Source: an uncultured Actinomycetes bacterium (GTDB lineage: Bacteria; Actinomycetota; Actinomycetes; Nanopelagicales; Nanopelagicaceae). Taken from it: a stretch of 58,905 bases of DNA. A program made the position numbers and the translations under genes. Positions 36,529 to 44,948 of the stretch are shown here, piece by piece; position 1 is the stretch's first letter; every line of letters starts with the position of its first letter. Location of the stretch: assembly GCA_903844855.1 (NCBI GenBank), contig CAIMVH010000087.1:1-58905 (forward strand). The letters run 5' to 3'. The notes below the pieces were generated by a model. That model worked only from the letters and a program-made list of their open reading frames with translations, did no database searches and was not told the origin of the DNA.

Positions 36529-37853
36529 AAATCTTCGAGGTACTCGGTGATTTCCCAATCGCTCACGTGTTGGTTGTAGCGATTTACTTCGTCGCGCTTG
36601 AGTGCGATGAATGAGTTGAAGAGTAACTCTCCCAGTGCATCTTTTAAGACGTCGTTCGCTTCAAGTTCGTCGAGCGCCTTTGCCAATGTTCCTGGCAATA
36701 CCGCGGCGGTTTCATCGTCGTATGCCCAGCCCGCGATGGGTTCTGGTGGCGTGATTTTCTTCTTGATTCCATCAAGCCCAGCCGCAAAGATGGCAGCCAT
36801 TACTAAGTAGGCATTTGCCACACCGTCAGCAACGCGCACCTCGATGCGAGTTCCTTCGCCTCTTTCAGGTGGGATGCGCATGTAGGTACTGCGATTATCG
36901 AATCCCCAATTGATGCGGTACGGCGCCAAAGAATCAGGTCGGATTCGACGGTATGAGTTCACAGTCGGGTTGGTGAGTGCGGTCATGGCCGGAGCGTGTT
37001 TGATAACGCCACCAATGAAGTGAAGGGTAGTTTCGCTCAACTCACTACCGGTATGCATCACGTTCTTGCCATTCTTATCGACGAGGGAGACGTGCATGTG
37101 GAAGCCGCTACCACCTTCGTCATTCCATGGCTTACCCATAAAGGTGGCATAGGCGCCGGCGCGCGCAGCAATGTCTTTCACTGCGTACTTCATGAGGAAG
37201 GTGCGGTCAGCAGCATCCATAGCTTCGCTATGCCAGAGATTGATTTCGTATTGTGATGGTGAAAATTCGTGGTTGCCGGCAAAGGTTCCGATGTTGAATT
37301 CACCGAGATTGCGGAGCATGGACAAGAAGAGTCCGTTGGGATCTACGAGTGCGCCCGTCATGTAAACGCGACCGGTCTTTTCAATAGCTCGCTTGAAATG
37401 CCCGTGCTCATCAAGCTTGGCAATGTAGAACTCGAGTTCTGGTCCAGCAACAGGTGTGAGGCCTAGCGACTTGTACTCATTGAGAACATTTCCGAGGACA
37501 GTGCGCGGAGATACTTGGTTGGGAGTGCCATCTGGATCGAGGGCGTGTGCAATCACGATGGCGACTCCTGGCTCCCAAGGAATAGGGCGAAGCGTAGGCC
37601 AATCGATATCAGTCAGGAGATCAGGGAGTCCGTCTGCAAGTGAAGCATGGCCACTTTCAATCACGCCGCCGACAGTGCTAGTGATCCAGACTCCTTGACA
37701 GAAGGCGGGACCATGGGCGGCAGAGCGCGCAAGCTCTGAGACGAGTAGATCCTTAGATCGCGCAATACCAAGAACGTCCACATAGGCAACGCGAAGAATG
37801 TCTATTCCTGCTGCCTTGAGTTCGTTGCTCTTGCTCGTCAGGTCAATGCTCAT
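36525..37853 (-). CDS. Glutamine-synthetase-like ligase, probably gamma-glutamyl-amine/amide synthetase
   Basis: 442 residues. GS catalytic features are present: GPELEFYI (metal Glu pair), EFSPSQYEI, GFHMHVSL, NSYRRI with the glutamate-binding Arg, NRSTYMRIP, and EVRVAD. The Glu that closes the ammonium site in true GS (PGYEAP) is replaced by Leu (PDSLAP), and the FDGSS ammonium-binding Asp motif is absent (QGVWITS). No GlnE-type adenylylation tyrosine loop is seen. This is the pattern of PuuA, IpuC and aniline-type ligases that join glutamate to an amine. A strong Shine-Dalgarno AAGGAG precedes the ATG. It is divergent from the amidotransferase-P450 operon. Confidence 0.8.
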   Translation of the reverse strand: MSIDLTSKSNELKAAGIDILRVAYVDVLGIARSKDLLVSELARSAAHGPAFCQGVWITSTVGGVIESGHASLADGLPDLLTDIDWPTLRPIPWEPGVAIVIAHALDPDGTPNQVSPRTVLGNVLNEYKSLGLTPVAGPELEFYIAKLDEHGHFKRAIEKTGRVYMTGALVDPNGLFLSMLRNLGEFNIGTFAGNHEFSPSQYEINLWHSEAMDAADRTFLMKYAVKDIAARAGAYATFMGKPWNDEGGSGFHMHVSLVDKNGKNVMHTGSELSETTLHFIGGVIKHAPAMTALTNPTVNSYRRIRPDSLAPYRINWGFDNRSTYMRIPPERGEGTRIEVRVADGVANAYLVMAAIFAAGLDGIKKKITPPEPIAGWAYDDETAAVLPGTLAKALDELEANDVLKDALGELLFNSFIALKRDEVNRYNQHVSDWEITEYLEDF

Positions 37854-37981
37854 GCTTACTCCTTGGTTCTCGTAGCTAGGCGACAGGCCACCTGACCGTT
37901 TGTACCCGTACGATTCTAGAGATAGATAAAGAATTTAGATATATCCTCGCCATTTTTCCTCCAATCAGGCAACATGGGCGC

Positions 37982-38686
37982 GTGCGCGCGCTCTTTATTC
38001 AACACGACCCCTTCAGCCCGACCGGCCCCGTAGGGGAGGCTTTCGCCGGTCTCGGATACGAGATTTCTGAGTTCGTGGTGGTTCCGCACGCTGATTTCCA
38101 CTCGCCCAATGTGGTTGCCGAGTGGCCGAACTTCTCCGATTACGACCTTTTGGTGCCGATGGGCTCCCCTTGGGGAGCGTGGGATGAAGCCAAGATTGGT
38201 AGTTGGCTCCTCCCTGAGTTGGCCCTACTGAAAGCGGCCCACGAGAGCGATATCCCCATCTTTGGTATCTGCTTTGGCGGGCAATTGATGGCGCGAGCGC
38301 TGGGTGGTTCAGTTGCCCCCGGGCCTCGCCCGGAGATTGGCTGGTTTCCGGTTCATAGCGATCGACCAGATTTGATTGCCGAAGGCCCGTGGTTTCAATT
38401 TCATTACGACAGATGGACCCTTCCGCCGAATATCAAAGAGATTGCCCGTACGCCCGTAGCTTCGCAGGGCTTTGTGAGTGGGCACACGCTTGGCATCCAA
38501 TTTCATCCAGAAGTGATTACCTCTACCTTGCAGGGGTGGATTGATAACGGGGGAGAGAGTGCAGTCGCAGGGGATGGTCAATCCATTGAAGCACTCATCA
38601 ACATGACGAGAGCACAAGAAGTTGCGGCGATTGCTCGCGCACACACATTGGTCAAGAATTTTGTTAGTCAGGTGGTGAAAGCATGA
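37982..38686 (+). CDS. Class I glutamine amidotransferase-like protein
   Basis: 234 residues from GTG at 37982. Triad residues are present: Cys in GICFGGQ (near residue 100) and His/Glu in GIQFHPEV (near 172). It stands alone without a synthetase domain. Such proteins act in aniline-type pathways (AtdA2/TdnT relatives) and as gamma-glutamyl hydrolases. Its stop overlaps the P450 start by ATGA, so the two are made together. The 128-bp divergent gap to the GS-like gene holds AT-rich DNA (near 37915-37945) likely to contain both promoters. Confidence 0.8.
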   Translation: MRALFIQHDPFSPTGPVGEAFAGLGYEISEFVVVPHADFHSPNVVAEWPNFSDYDLLVPMGSPWGAWDEAKIGSWLLPELALLKAAHESDIPIFGICFGGQLMARALGGSVAPGPRPEIGWFPVHSDRPDLIAEGPWFQFHYDRWTLPPNIKEIARTPVASQGFVSGHTLGIQFHPEVITSTLQGWIDNGGESAVAGDGQSIEALINMTRAQEVAAIARAHTLVKNFVSQVVKA

Positions 38687-39876
38687 GTGACTTACAAACT
38701 TTTCTTTCAGCAGTCACTGTGGAAGATCTTGAGCGAGATCCTTACCCGATCTACCAACGGTTACGAGAGTCCCAAGAGATTGGTTACTTGCCCTGCGTGG
38801 ATCTCTGGTTTGCCACCACTTGGAGCGATGTCGCCGCCGTAGGAACCGAAAATACTGTTTTTTCAGCAGAGCTCGGAGGGAATAGCCCGCTCGACATCGC
38901 CTTCGGGGGACCAAGCGTGTTGACCATGGAAGGCCCTCATCACTTAGCGCTTCGCCAAAGCATGGATGAGAAATATCGGCCTAAGAATGTGTCGAGTTGG
39001 ATTGAAGATGTCGTGAGGCCCATTGCTCGCGCACAGGTGGCAAAGTTAACTCCAGGGAAAGTCGATCTACTTTCCCAATACTTTGAGCCTATCTCTGTCC
39101 TCTCTCTGGGAGCAGTGCTTGGCGTAGGTCATCTTGATGATTCAACTCTTCGTCGATGGTTCTATGGGTTACGTGAAGGCGCCATTAATTACGAATCCTC
39201 GCAAGATAGGTTTGCCGAGACAGCGATCATTGCCCGTGAAATTGATGAGACTATGGCCGAAGTCTTTGATCGGCTAGAGCGCCATCCAGATGATTCCACT
39301 ATTTCGCACATGCTCTTCACGGGTATGCCCGAGGGGCAGATGCGCTCGCGAGACGCACTTATGCCCACGATCAAGGTGATGTTATTGGGCGGGGCGCAAG
39401 AGCCGGGACATGGCGCCGCTTCAACTATGTATGGATTACTTTCGCACCCCGATCAACTCGGAGCGGTGCTGGCAGATCCTTCGTTGATTCCCGTTGCTGT
39501 TGATGAAGGTGTTCGTTGGGTTTCTCCTATCGGGACTCAAGTCCGTGAAACTCAAGCTGATGTCATCCTGGGAACCACGACGCTCGGAAAAGGCGCGCGA
39601 GTCGCCGCTGTCTTGTCTTCGGCTAACCGCGACACTGCGGTCTTTGGAACAAGCGCCGATGAGTTTGATATCAACCGCGAGAAGCGAGCGCATGCTGGCT
39701 TTGGATTCGGTCGACATTTCTGCACTGGACACGCCTTTTCGAAGCAACAAATAGCAATCGCTCTCGAAGAGTTGCTTGCTAGGTTCCCTGAGATGTCGTT
39801 GAATCCTGAACACGAAGTGCGCTTTGAGGGTTGGGAGTTCAGGGCCCCTACCGCGTTGCACGTGATTTTGAAGTAG
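38683..39876 (+). CDS. Cytochrome P450 with unusual I-helix
   Basis: 397 residues. The heme loop FGFGRHFCTG (Cys ligand near residue 348) and the K-helix ExxR (EGVR) are intact. The oxygen-activation segment reads GGAQEPGHG near residue 237, where most P450s have AGxETT, so the conserved Thr is Pro. It is a soluble bacterial class I type, needing ferredoxin and reductase; both are encoded at 45825-47195. It is translationally coupled to the amidotransferase, suggesting work on an aromatic or gamma-glutamylated substrate. Confidence 0.88.
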   Translation: MSDLQTFLSAVTVEDLERDPYPIYQRLRESQEIGYLPCVDLWFATTWSDVAAVGTENTVFSAELGGNSPLDIAFGGPSVLTMEGPHHLALRQSMDEKYRPKNVSSWIEDVVRPIARAQVAKLTPGKVDLLSQYFEPISVLSLGAVLGVGHLDDSTLRRWFYGLREGAINYESSQDRFAETAIIAREIDETMAEVFDRLERHPDDSTISHMLFTGMPEGQMRSRDALMPTIKVMLLGGAQEPGHGAASTMYGLLSHPDQLGAVLADPSLIPVAVDEGVRWVSPIGTQVRETQADVILGTTTLGKGARVAAVLSSANRDTAVFGTSADEFDINREKRAHAGFGFGRHFCTGHAFSKQQIAIALEELLARFPEMSLNPEHEVRFEGWEFRAPTALHVILK

Positions 39877-39879
39877 GGA

Positions 39880-41145
39880 CTACTCGAACTCGACTTGTAC
39901 CGGCAATCGCTTAATGCCATGGACGAAGTTACTGCGCAAATAATCAGTTTCGCCAATGCGTTCCATATGTTTCACTCGAGGTAAAAGTTGAGTGAACATA
40001 ATCTGCATCTCTAGCCTGGCTAGTGCATTGCCCATACACATATGTGGGCCACCGCGGCCAAATGCCATGTGCTCGTTGGGCTTACGGGTCACATCGAAGG
40101 AATATGGATTGGCGAAAGTCTCTGGATCTCGATTGCCCGAGGCAAACCAGACCACCACCTTCTGACCCTTCTTGATCTTCTTTCCATGCATCTCCACGTC
40201 GCGCGTTGCGGTCCTGCGAAAGTGATAGACCGGGCTTGCTTGACGAAGGAATTCTTCGATGGCCCAGGGGATCAGTTCTGGTTTTGCTTTAAGAAGCGCC
40301 ATTTGCTCAGGGTGGTCGATGAGGGCGTTCATCGAGTGGGTGATGGCGTGACGAGTCGTTTCATTACCCGCAATAACAATAAGTAAGAAGTAGTTTCGGA
40401 AGTCGCGATCATCGAGGGCTAGGCCATCGGTGGGAACGTTATGTGCCAGTTGGGAGACGAGATCATTTTCGCTCTTTCCGCGGCGAGCTTCTCTTAATTT
40501 AAATCCGTAATCAAAAACTTCCAACGCGGCAGGAGAGCGGAAGGGGAGGAGGCGGTACTGCTCGCTCTCTTCGCTATCCAAGAGAACGTCGGTGTGTTCG
40601 GGATCAGTGTTGCCCACCATCCGGTTTCCCCAATTGATGAGTTGTCCGGTATCGGTATCTGGAACCCCAAGCATGCGCGCTAACACGCGAATTGGGAAAT
40701 CAGCGCTCACTTCTTTCACGAACTCAAATTGATTTTTTGAGAATGCTGCATCGAGAGTGGTTTTGGTGAGTGCTTCGAGAAAGTTTGTATACCCGGCCAC
40801 AGATTTTGGGGTGAAGTTATCCATCATTAATTTGCGGAGTACACGATGTCGATTTCCATCTGTCTCGAGCATGGAGCGACGCACCTCTAGCTGTTCTTCG
40901 TCTAGTTCCTCAAGGTTGGTGCCCTGCTCACTATTAAATGTTTCGGTGTCACGCAGCACTGACACAATGTCTACATAACGCGTGAGTGACCAGAAACCCG
41001 CGCCGCCCTCTTCGTTACTCCAATGGCAGGGGTCTTCGCTGCGCATCTGCTCGAAGAGCTCCCAAGGAGCGCCGTTCTCAAACAAACTCATATCTGCAAG
41101 AGATACATCGCGAAGGTTGCGTGATGTTCCAGTGCTTGCCGCCAT
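39880..41145 (-). CDS. Cytochrome P450 (CYP125/CYP124-like heme loop)
   Basis: 421 residues. The I-helix AGNETTRH is canonical; the K-helix EEFLR is present; the heme loop FGRGGPHMCMG carries the one-residue-longer form seen in CYP125/124/142-like enzymes of actinobacteria. It has a Shine-Dalgarno GGGAGAA. Its stop faces that of the first P450 with only 3 bp between. It is divergent from the MarR gene. Substrate unknown; hydroxylation of an alkyl or terpenoid chain is typical of its relatives. Confidence 0.87.
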   Translation of the reverse strand: MAASTGTSRNLRDVSLADMSLFENGAPWELFEQMRSEDPCHWSNEEGGAGFWSLTRYVDIVSVLRDTETFNSEQGTNLEELDEEQLEVRRSMLETDGNRHRVLRKLMMDNFTPKSVAGYTNFLEALTKTTLDAAFSKNQFEFVKEVSADFPIRVLARMLGVPDTDTGQLINWGNRMVGNTDPEHTDVLLDSEESEQYRLLPFRSPAALEVFDYGFKLREARRGKSENDLVSQLAHNVPTDGLALDDRDFRNYFLLIVIAGNETTRHAITHSMNALIDHPEQMALLKAKPELIPWAIEEFLRQASPVYHFRRTATRDVEMHGKKIKKGQKVVVWFASGNRDPETFANPYSFDVTRKPNEHMAFGRGGPHMCMGNALARLEMQIMFTQLLPRVKHMERIGETDYLRSNFVHGIKRLPVQVEFE

Positions 41146-41160
41146 CAGATTCTCCCAATC

Positions 41161-41178
41161 ATTCGGATCAAAACGAAT
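41161..41178. promoter_or_regulatory. Inverted repeat in the P450/MarR divergent promoter
   Basis: ATTCG-N8-CGAAT lies 16 bases upstream of the P450 start. TATCCT (41241-41246) is a -10 box for the MarR gene. The arms are short, so an operator role is only a suggestion. Confidence 0.3.
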
Positions 41179-41267
41179 TTACCTTATCTCTCCCGCCAAA
41201 TGAAGTAGGGATATTTCGGGCACTTTCCAGAATTTGCCACTATCCTGGCGCGCAGGGGGAGATATCT

Positions 41268-41765
41268 ATGGCAGGTGCACATACGCTCAATGAGACGGAG
41301 CGCGCGGTTCAAGAGCGCCTCGATAGTTTGCCGATCGACTTTGAGGCGATGGCTGCTGTTTCAAATCTCTTCCGTGCCGCAAATGCTGTAAGAAATCATC
41401 TTGAGCGCACAGCGCTTGCTCCGAGCGGGATGACATGGACGGGTTTTGTAGTTCTCTGGGTGGTCTGGATCTGGTCACCCATTGAGACGCGAGATATTGC
41501 TTCCGAGGCTGGAATATCAAAGGCCACGCTCACGGGTGTGCTCAACACACTTGAGGGTCGTGGATGGCTTGAGCGTCAGCGAAGTTCAGAGGATGGCAGG
41601 CTCATGGTCGTCACGCTTACGCCCGCGGGGTCAAAACTGATGAAGAAACTCTTTCCGAAATTTAACGATCAAGAAATTGCCACCGTCTCGCAAGTCGCTC
41701 GCGGTGATTTGGATAAATTCACTGCCAACCTGCGTTCGCTCACTCGGTCAGTTGAGGGAAGTTAA
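41268..41765 (+). CDS. MarR family transcriptional regulator
   Basis: 165 residues from ATG at 41268, with GGGGGAG as Shine-Dalgarno. The winged helix has SEAGISKATLTGVLNTLEGRGWLERQRSSEDGR, the MarR recognition helix and wing, at about residues 82-115, followed by LTPAGSKLMKKLFP. HpaR, the regulator of the homoprotocatechuate genes in E. coli, is also MarR-type, so local control of hpaEDG is plausible. The stop overlaps the convergent gamma-glutamyl-hydrolase-like gene in TTAA. Confidence 0.88.
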   Translation: MAGAHTLNETERAVQERLDSLPIDFEAMAAVSNLFRAANAVRNHLERTALAPSGMTWTGFVVLWVVWIWSPIETRDIASEAGISKATLTGVLNTLEGRGWLERQRSSEDGRLMVVTLTPAGSKLMKKLFPKFNDQEIATVSQVARGDLDKFTANLRSLTRSVEGS

Positions 41766-42471
41766 CCGATCCGCTCGCGAAACTTCTTGAAGATCGCAAG
41801 TTGATCTGGATCAATCTCCCATCGATCTTCCGGGTGCCACTGCACGGCGACGCCGTTCGCTCCATCGACTGTGAGCGCTTCCACGCACCCGTCTGTGGAG
41901 TAGGCAACCGCACGTACCCCGGTTCCCAACCTCGCTACGGACTGATGGTGGTAGCACGAGCTTGTGACTACTGGCAGTTCGAGGCCGAATTCATCCCACG
42001 CCTTTTCGAAGACCACATCGTGGGTGAGATGACGATGCGGAGGTTCGATGTGCTGATTCAAAGTTCCACCGAGCGCCACGTTGAGCAGGTGCATTCCGCG
42101 GCAGAGGGCCAGGAAGGGGATCCCTTCAGCGAGCACGTACTTCATGAGAGCGAGATCATTCGCGTCTTGCACATCATCGATGTCATAAAGGTGTTCTGAG
42201 TCGGGGAGTTCTCCGTACGCCGCAGGGCTGATGTCGCCACCGCCCGCAAAAAGGACGCCGTCGAACCCTTTAAGTCGCTCATGCCAATCGGAGGAATCTG
42301 CGGTGGGGAGCAACGTGACTGGATCCAATCCGGCAGCCCAGAGACCTTCGAGTAGCATCCGAGCCGAAACCACACCCCGAAACCGGAGGGCGCTCGCGCT
42401 CTCGGTGAAGCGTCCTAGGAGGGCGACCCTGGGGCGAACTCCAGTTGAATTCTGGGATGACAGGCTCATCT
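41762..42471 (-). CDS. Peptidase C26 / gamma-glutamyl hydrolase (PuuD-like)
   Basis: 236 residues from ATG at 42471, which has AGGAG 4 nt upstream; an in-frame ATG at 42499 would add 10 residues. The nucleophile Cys lies in LALCRGMHLLN, GGGDISPAAYG is the PuuD-type substrate loop, HQSVARL and VQWHPE complete the site. PuuD cleaves gamma-glutamyl-GABA in the putrescine pathway. With the GS-like ligase nearby, this could release the product from its glutamate tag. It is divergent from hpaE. Confidence 0.83.
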
Positions 42472-42549
42472 GGCTCCTCTTTGGGCTCTTCAGATCCATA
42501 TTCGCGTACTTTGGGCTACCTAAAAAGAATATCTGGTGGCATCCTATAC

Positions 42550-42565
42550 CGTTAGGATCCTAACG
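42550..42565. promoter_or_regulatory. Perfect 16-bp palindrome upstream of hpaE, probable operator
   Basis: CGTTAGGATCCTAACG is fully self-complementary and ends 3 nt before the first possible hpaE ATG. It contains TAGGAT, a -10-like hexamer, so a dimeric repressor here would cover the promoter. The nearest regulator gene is the MarR family one. Confidence 0.65.
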
Positions 42566-42568
42566 ATT

Positions 42569-44047
42569 ATGGGAATGAGGGAGATGTCCAAGATCGTCGT
42601 TGCGGGAGTTTCCGTTGATACCGGCCATTTCATAGGTGGTCAGCGGGTCTACTCGGCAGAGACTTTTTCAGACCATTCACCCATTGATGGCGCCTTCCTG
42701 GGGGAGATATCGCGAGGTGGGGCGGGTGAGGTTGACCTCGCCGTTGCGGCGGCGCGGGCGGCTTTTCCTGGCTGGGCAAAGACTCCTCGGATCGAGCGCG
42801 CACGCATCATGCACGCCATTGCAGATGGGGTCGAAGCTCGCCTAGAAGAACTTGCGCAGGTCGAGACGCACGACAACGGTGCGCTCATTCGTTCACATCG
42901 ACGTGGAGTTATGCCCCGAGTTGCCCACAACTTTCGCTTCTTTGCAGATTGGCTTCTCAACGAGTTGCACCATGATCCATTTGAAACACGTGGACATACC
43001 AACGTGGTTTCCTGGGATCCATCTGGCGTAGCCGCACTCATCACGCCGTGGAATGCGCCACTCATGCTTGCGAGTTGGAAAATCGCACCGGCACTCGCTT
43101 CTGGTGACACCGTCATTTTGAAACCCGCCGAGTGGACACCGCTCAGTGCCTCTCTCCTCTGCGATATTGCTAAAGAAGCAGGTTTACCCGATGGTGTTTT
43201 CAATGTGGTGCAAGGATTAGGAAACGAAGCCGGTGCCGCGCTCGTTGCTCATCCGGGAATTTCACGAATCTCATTTACCGGCTCTGTTCCCACGGCAAAA
43301 CTAGTGGCTCGTGCTGCTGCAGATAATTTGACGCCATGTTCGCTCGAGTTGGGCGGCAAGAGCCCACTGATCGTGATGGAAGATGCGGATCTTGAATTAG
43401 CTGTCACGCTCGCTGCCGAGCAGTACGACAACGCTGGCCAAGTCTGCTTGGCGGGCACTCGCCTTCTGGTGCACGAAAAGGTTCGTGAAGATTTCGTAGT
43501 GGCTTTCAAGGAGCGCGTTTCCAAGATCGTGCAAGGCGATCCTCGTGTGGAGGGGACCGATATTGGCCCACAGATTCACGAAAAACAATTTACGAAAATT
43601 CTTGGTTACATCGATCGAGCCAAAACAGCAGGCGCCCAAATCGAAATAGGTGGCAGCGCGAACGGAGACCTCGGCGGTCTCTACATTCACCCGACGCTCA
43701 TTTTGCACGCCGCTCCCGGAAGCGAAATTCTCACCGACGAAGTCTTCGGTCCAGTACTCACGCTCCAAACGTTTTCAACAGATGAAGAAGCCATCTTGAT
43801 GGCGAACGGGACTGAGTTTGGGCTTGCGGCCGTGCTCGTTTCGGGAAACCGCGAAAGAGCTGAGCGCATCTCTGAGCAGTTAGTGGCCGGCACTACCTGG
43901 GTGAATTGCTTCTTCGTGCGTGATCTCCGTGCTCCATTCGGCGGCGCACGAAAGTCTGGTGTGGGTCGCGAAGGCGGCTCCTGGTCTTTTGATTTTTATT
44001 CAGAGCTTAAAAATACAGTGTTCTCACCAAACGGCTGGAGGGATTGA
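42569..44047 (+). CDS. hpaE: 5-carboxymethyl-2-hydroxymuconate semialdehyde dehydrogenase-like (HpaE)
   Basis: 492 residues. Aldehyde dehydrogenase motifs: TPWNAPLMLASWKIAPAL near residue 160, LELGGKSPL with catalytic Glu, and GQVCLAG with catalytic Cys. The wording around these sites is that of HpaE/HpcC. It oxidises the ring-cleavage semialdehyde to the diacid. Starts at 42569, 42575 and 42584 are in frame; the last (MSKIVV) abuts GAGGGAG too closely for a normal Shine-Dalgarno. First gene of the ring-cleavage operon, followed by hpaD. Confidence 0.8.
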   Translation: MGMREMSKIVVAGVSVDTGHFIGGQRVYSAETFSDHSPIDGAFLGEISRGGAGEVDLAVAAARAAFPGWAKTPRIERARIMHAIADGVEARLEELAQVETHDNGALIRSHRRGVMPRVAHNFRFFADWLLNELHHDPFETRGHTNVVSWDPSGVAALITPWNAPLMLASWKIAPALASGDTVILKPAEWTPLSASLLCDIAKEAGLPDGVFNVVQGLGNEAGAALVAHPGISRISFTGSVPTAKLVARAAADNLTPCSLELGGKSPLIVMEDADLELAVTLAAEQYDNAGQVCLAGTRLLVHEKVREDFVVAFKERVSKIVQGDPRVEGTDIGPQIHEKQFTKILGYIDRAKTAGAQIEIGGSANGDLGGLYIHPTLILHAAPGSEILTDEVFGPVLTLQTFSTDEEAILMANGTEFGLAAVLVSGNRERAERISEQLVAGTTWVNCFFVRDLRAPFGGARKSGVGREGGSWSFDFYSELKNTVFSPNGWRD

Positions 44048-44048
44048 G

Positions 44049-44948
44049 ATGGGCGAGGTAGTTGGAGCGGGACTATTGGCGCATGTGCCTACGATCATGT
44101 TGCCGAAAGAAGTGCGTTACGAACTCAATGAAGGTAAAGAGATTTCTCTTGTTACGGGTCTGGAGCGTCTACGTAAAGAAGTCTTTGAAACCGCCGATTA
44201 CGACACCGTTGTCGTGCTTGACTCTCACTGGGCTACGACCGTCGAGTTTGTGACCACATCGCACGAGCGCCGTACCGGCAAGTACACCTCTGAGGAGTTA
44301 CCTCGTGGCATGTCTTCGGTCCCTTATGATTTTAAGGGCGATCCTGAACTAGCTATCGAAATCAGCAAGTATGCCGAGAAGCACGGCACGTGGATTACGC
44401 CTATTGACGACCCTCACCTACCCACGTTTTACGCGACGTTGAATCTCTGGAAGTACCTGGGTGAAGGTTTAGACAAGCAATGGGTCAGTATCGGTTGCTG
44501 CCAAACTGCCGAGACCGAAGATAACCTTCGCCTCGGTCGTTCACTTGGAGATGCCATCGATAAGTTGGATCGCAAAGTGTTATTGCTCGCTTCGGGTGCG
44601 CTTTCACACACTTTCTATCCGCTCCAAGAATTGCGCAAACACGAAGCAAGTGACATCTCGCACATCTTTACTCCAGAAGCGCGCGACGCCGATCTGGAGC
44701 GGATTGAATGGTTTAAGCGCGGGGATCACGATCAGGTGCTGCGCACGATGCCTGAATTCTATAAGTACAAGCCCGAGGCTCGTTTTGGGCATTACCTCAT
44801 GATGATCGGCGCGCTTGGTGAAAACGAATGCACCGCACCTGGGCGCCTCTTTAGCGAGTACGAGAATTCCATTGGGACGGGACAGGTACATGTCTGGTTC
44901 GACCAGCCAGAGGCTGGCTGGACGGCAAAGGCGAACGCCCGTGTCTAA
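44049..44948 (+). CDS. hpaD: 3,4-Dihydroxyphenylacetate 2,3-dioxygenase-like (class III extradiol)
   Basis: 299 residues from ATG at 44049 with GGAGGG upstream. It resembles E. coli HpaD/HpcB along its length: HVPTIML, VVLDSHW, YTSEELPRGM, DFKGDPELA, LLASGALSHTF, GTGQVHVWF. The His in HVP, DSHW and near the C-terminal third would ligate the iron of LigB-fold enzymes. It opens the ring of homoprotocatechuate next to a hydroxyl. It is followed, with an 8-bp overlap, by hpaG. Confidence 0.85.
   Translation: MGEVVGAGLLAHVPTIMLPKEVRYELNEGKEISLVTGLERLRKEVFETADYDTVVVLDSHWATTVEFVTTSHERRTGKYTSEELPRGMSSVPYDFKGDPELAIEISKYAEKHGTWITPIDDPHLPTFYATLNLWKYLGEGLDKQWVSIGCCQTAETEDNLRLGRSLGDAIDKLDRKVLLLASGALSHTFYPLQELRKHEASDISHIFTPEARDADLERIEWFKRGDHDQVLRTMPEFYKYKPEARFGHYLMMIGALGENECTAPGRLFSEYENSIGTGQVHVWFDQPEAGWTAKANARV

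Noticed and set aside
36525-37853. The GS-like gene as the target of GlnE (28523-31411)
   Set aside because: It lacks the adenylylation tyrosine region and ammonium-site residues; closeness to glnE is probably coincidental.
41762-42499. Start of the PuuD-like gene at 42499
   Set aside because: Possible, but ATG 42471 has AGGAG at proper spacing and the added residues look unconserved.
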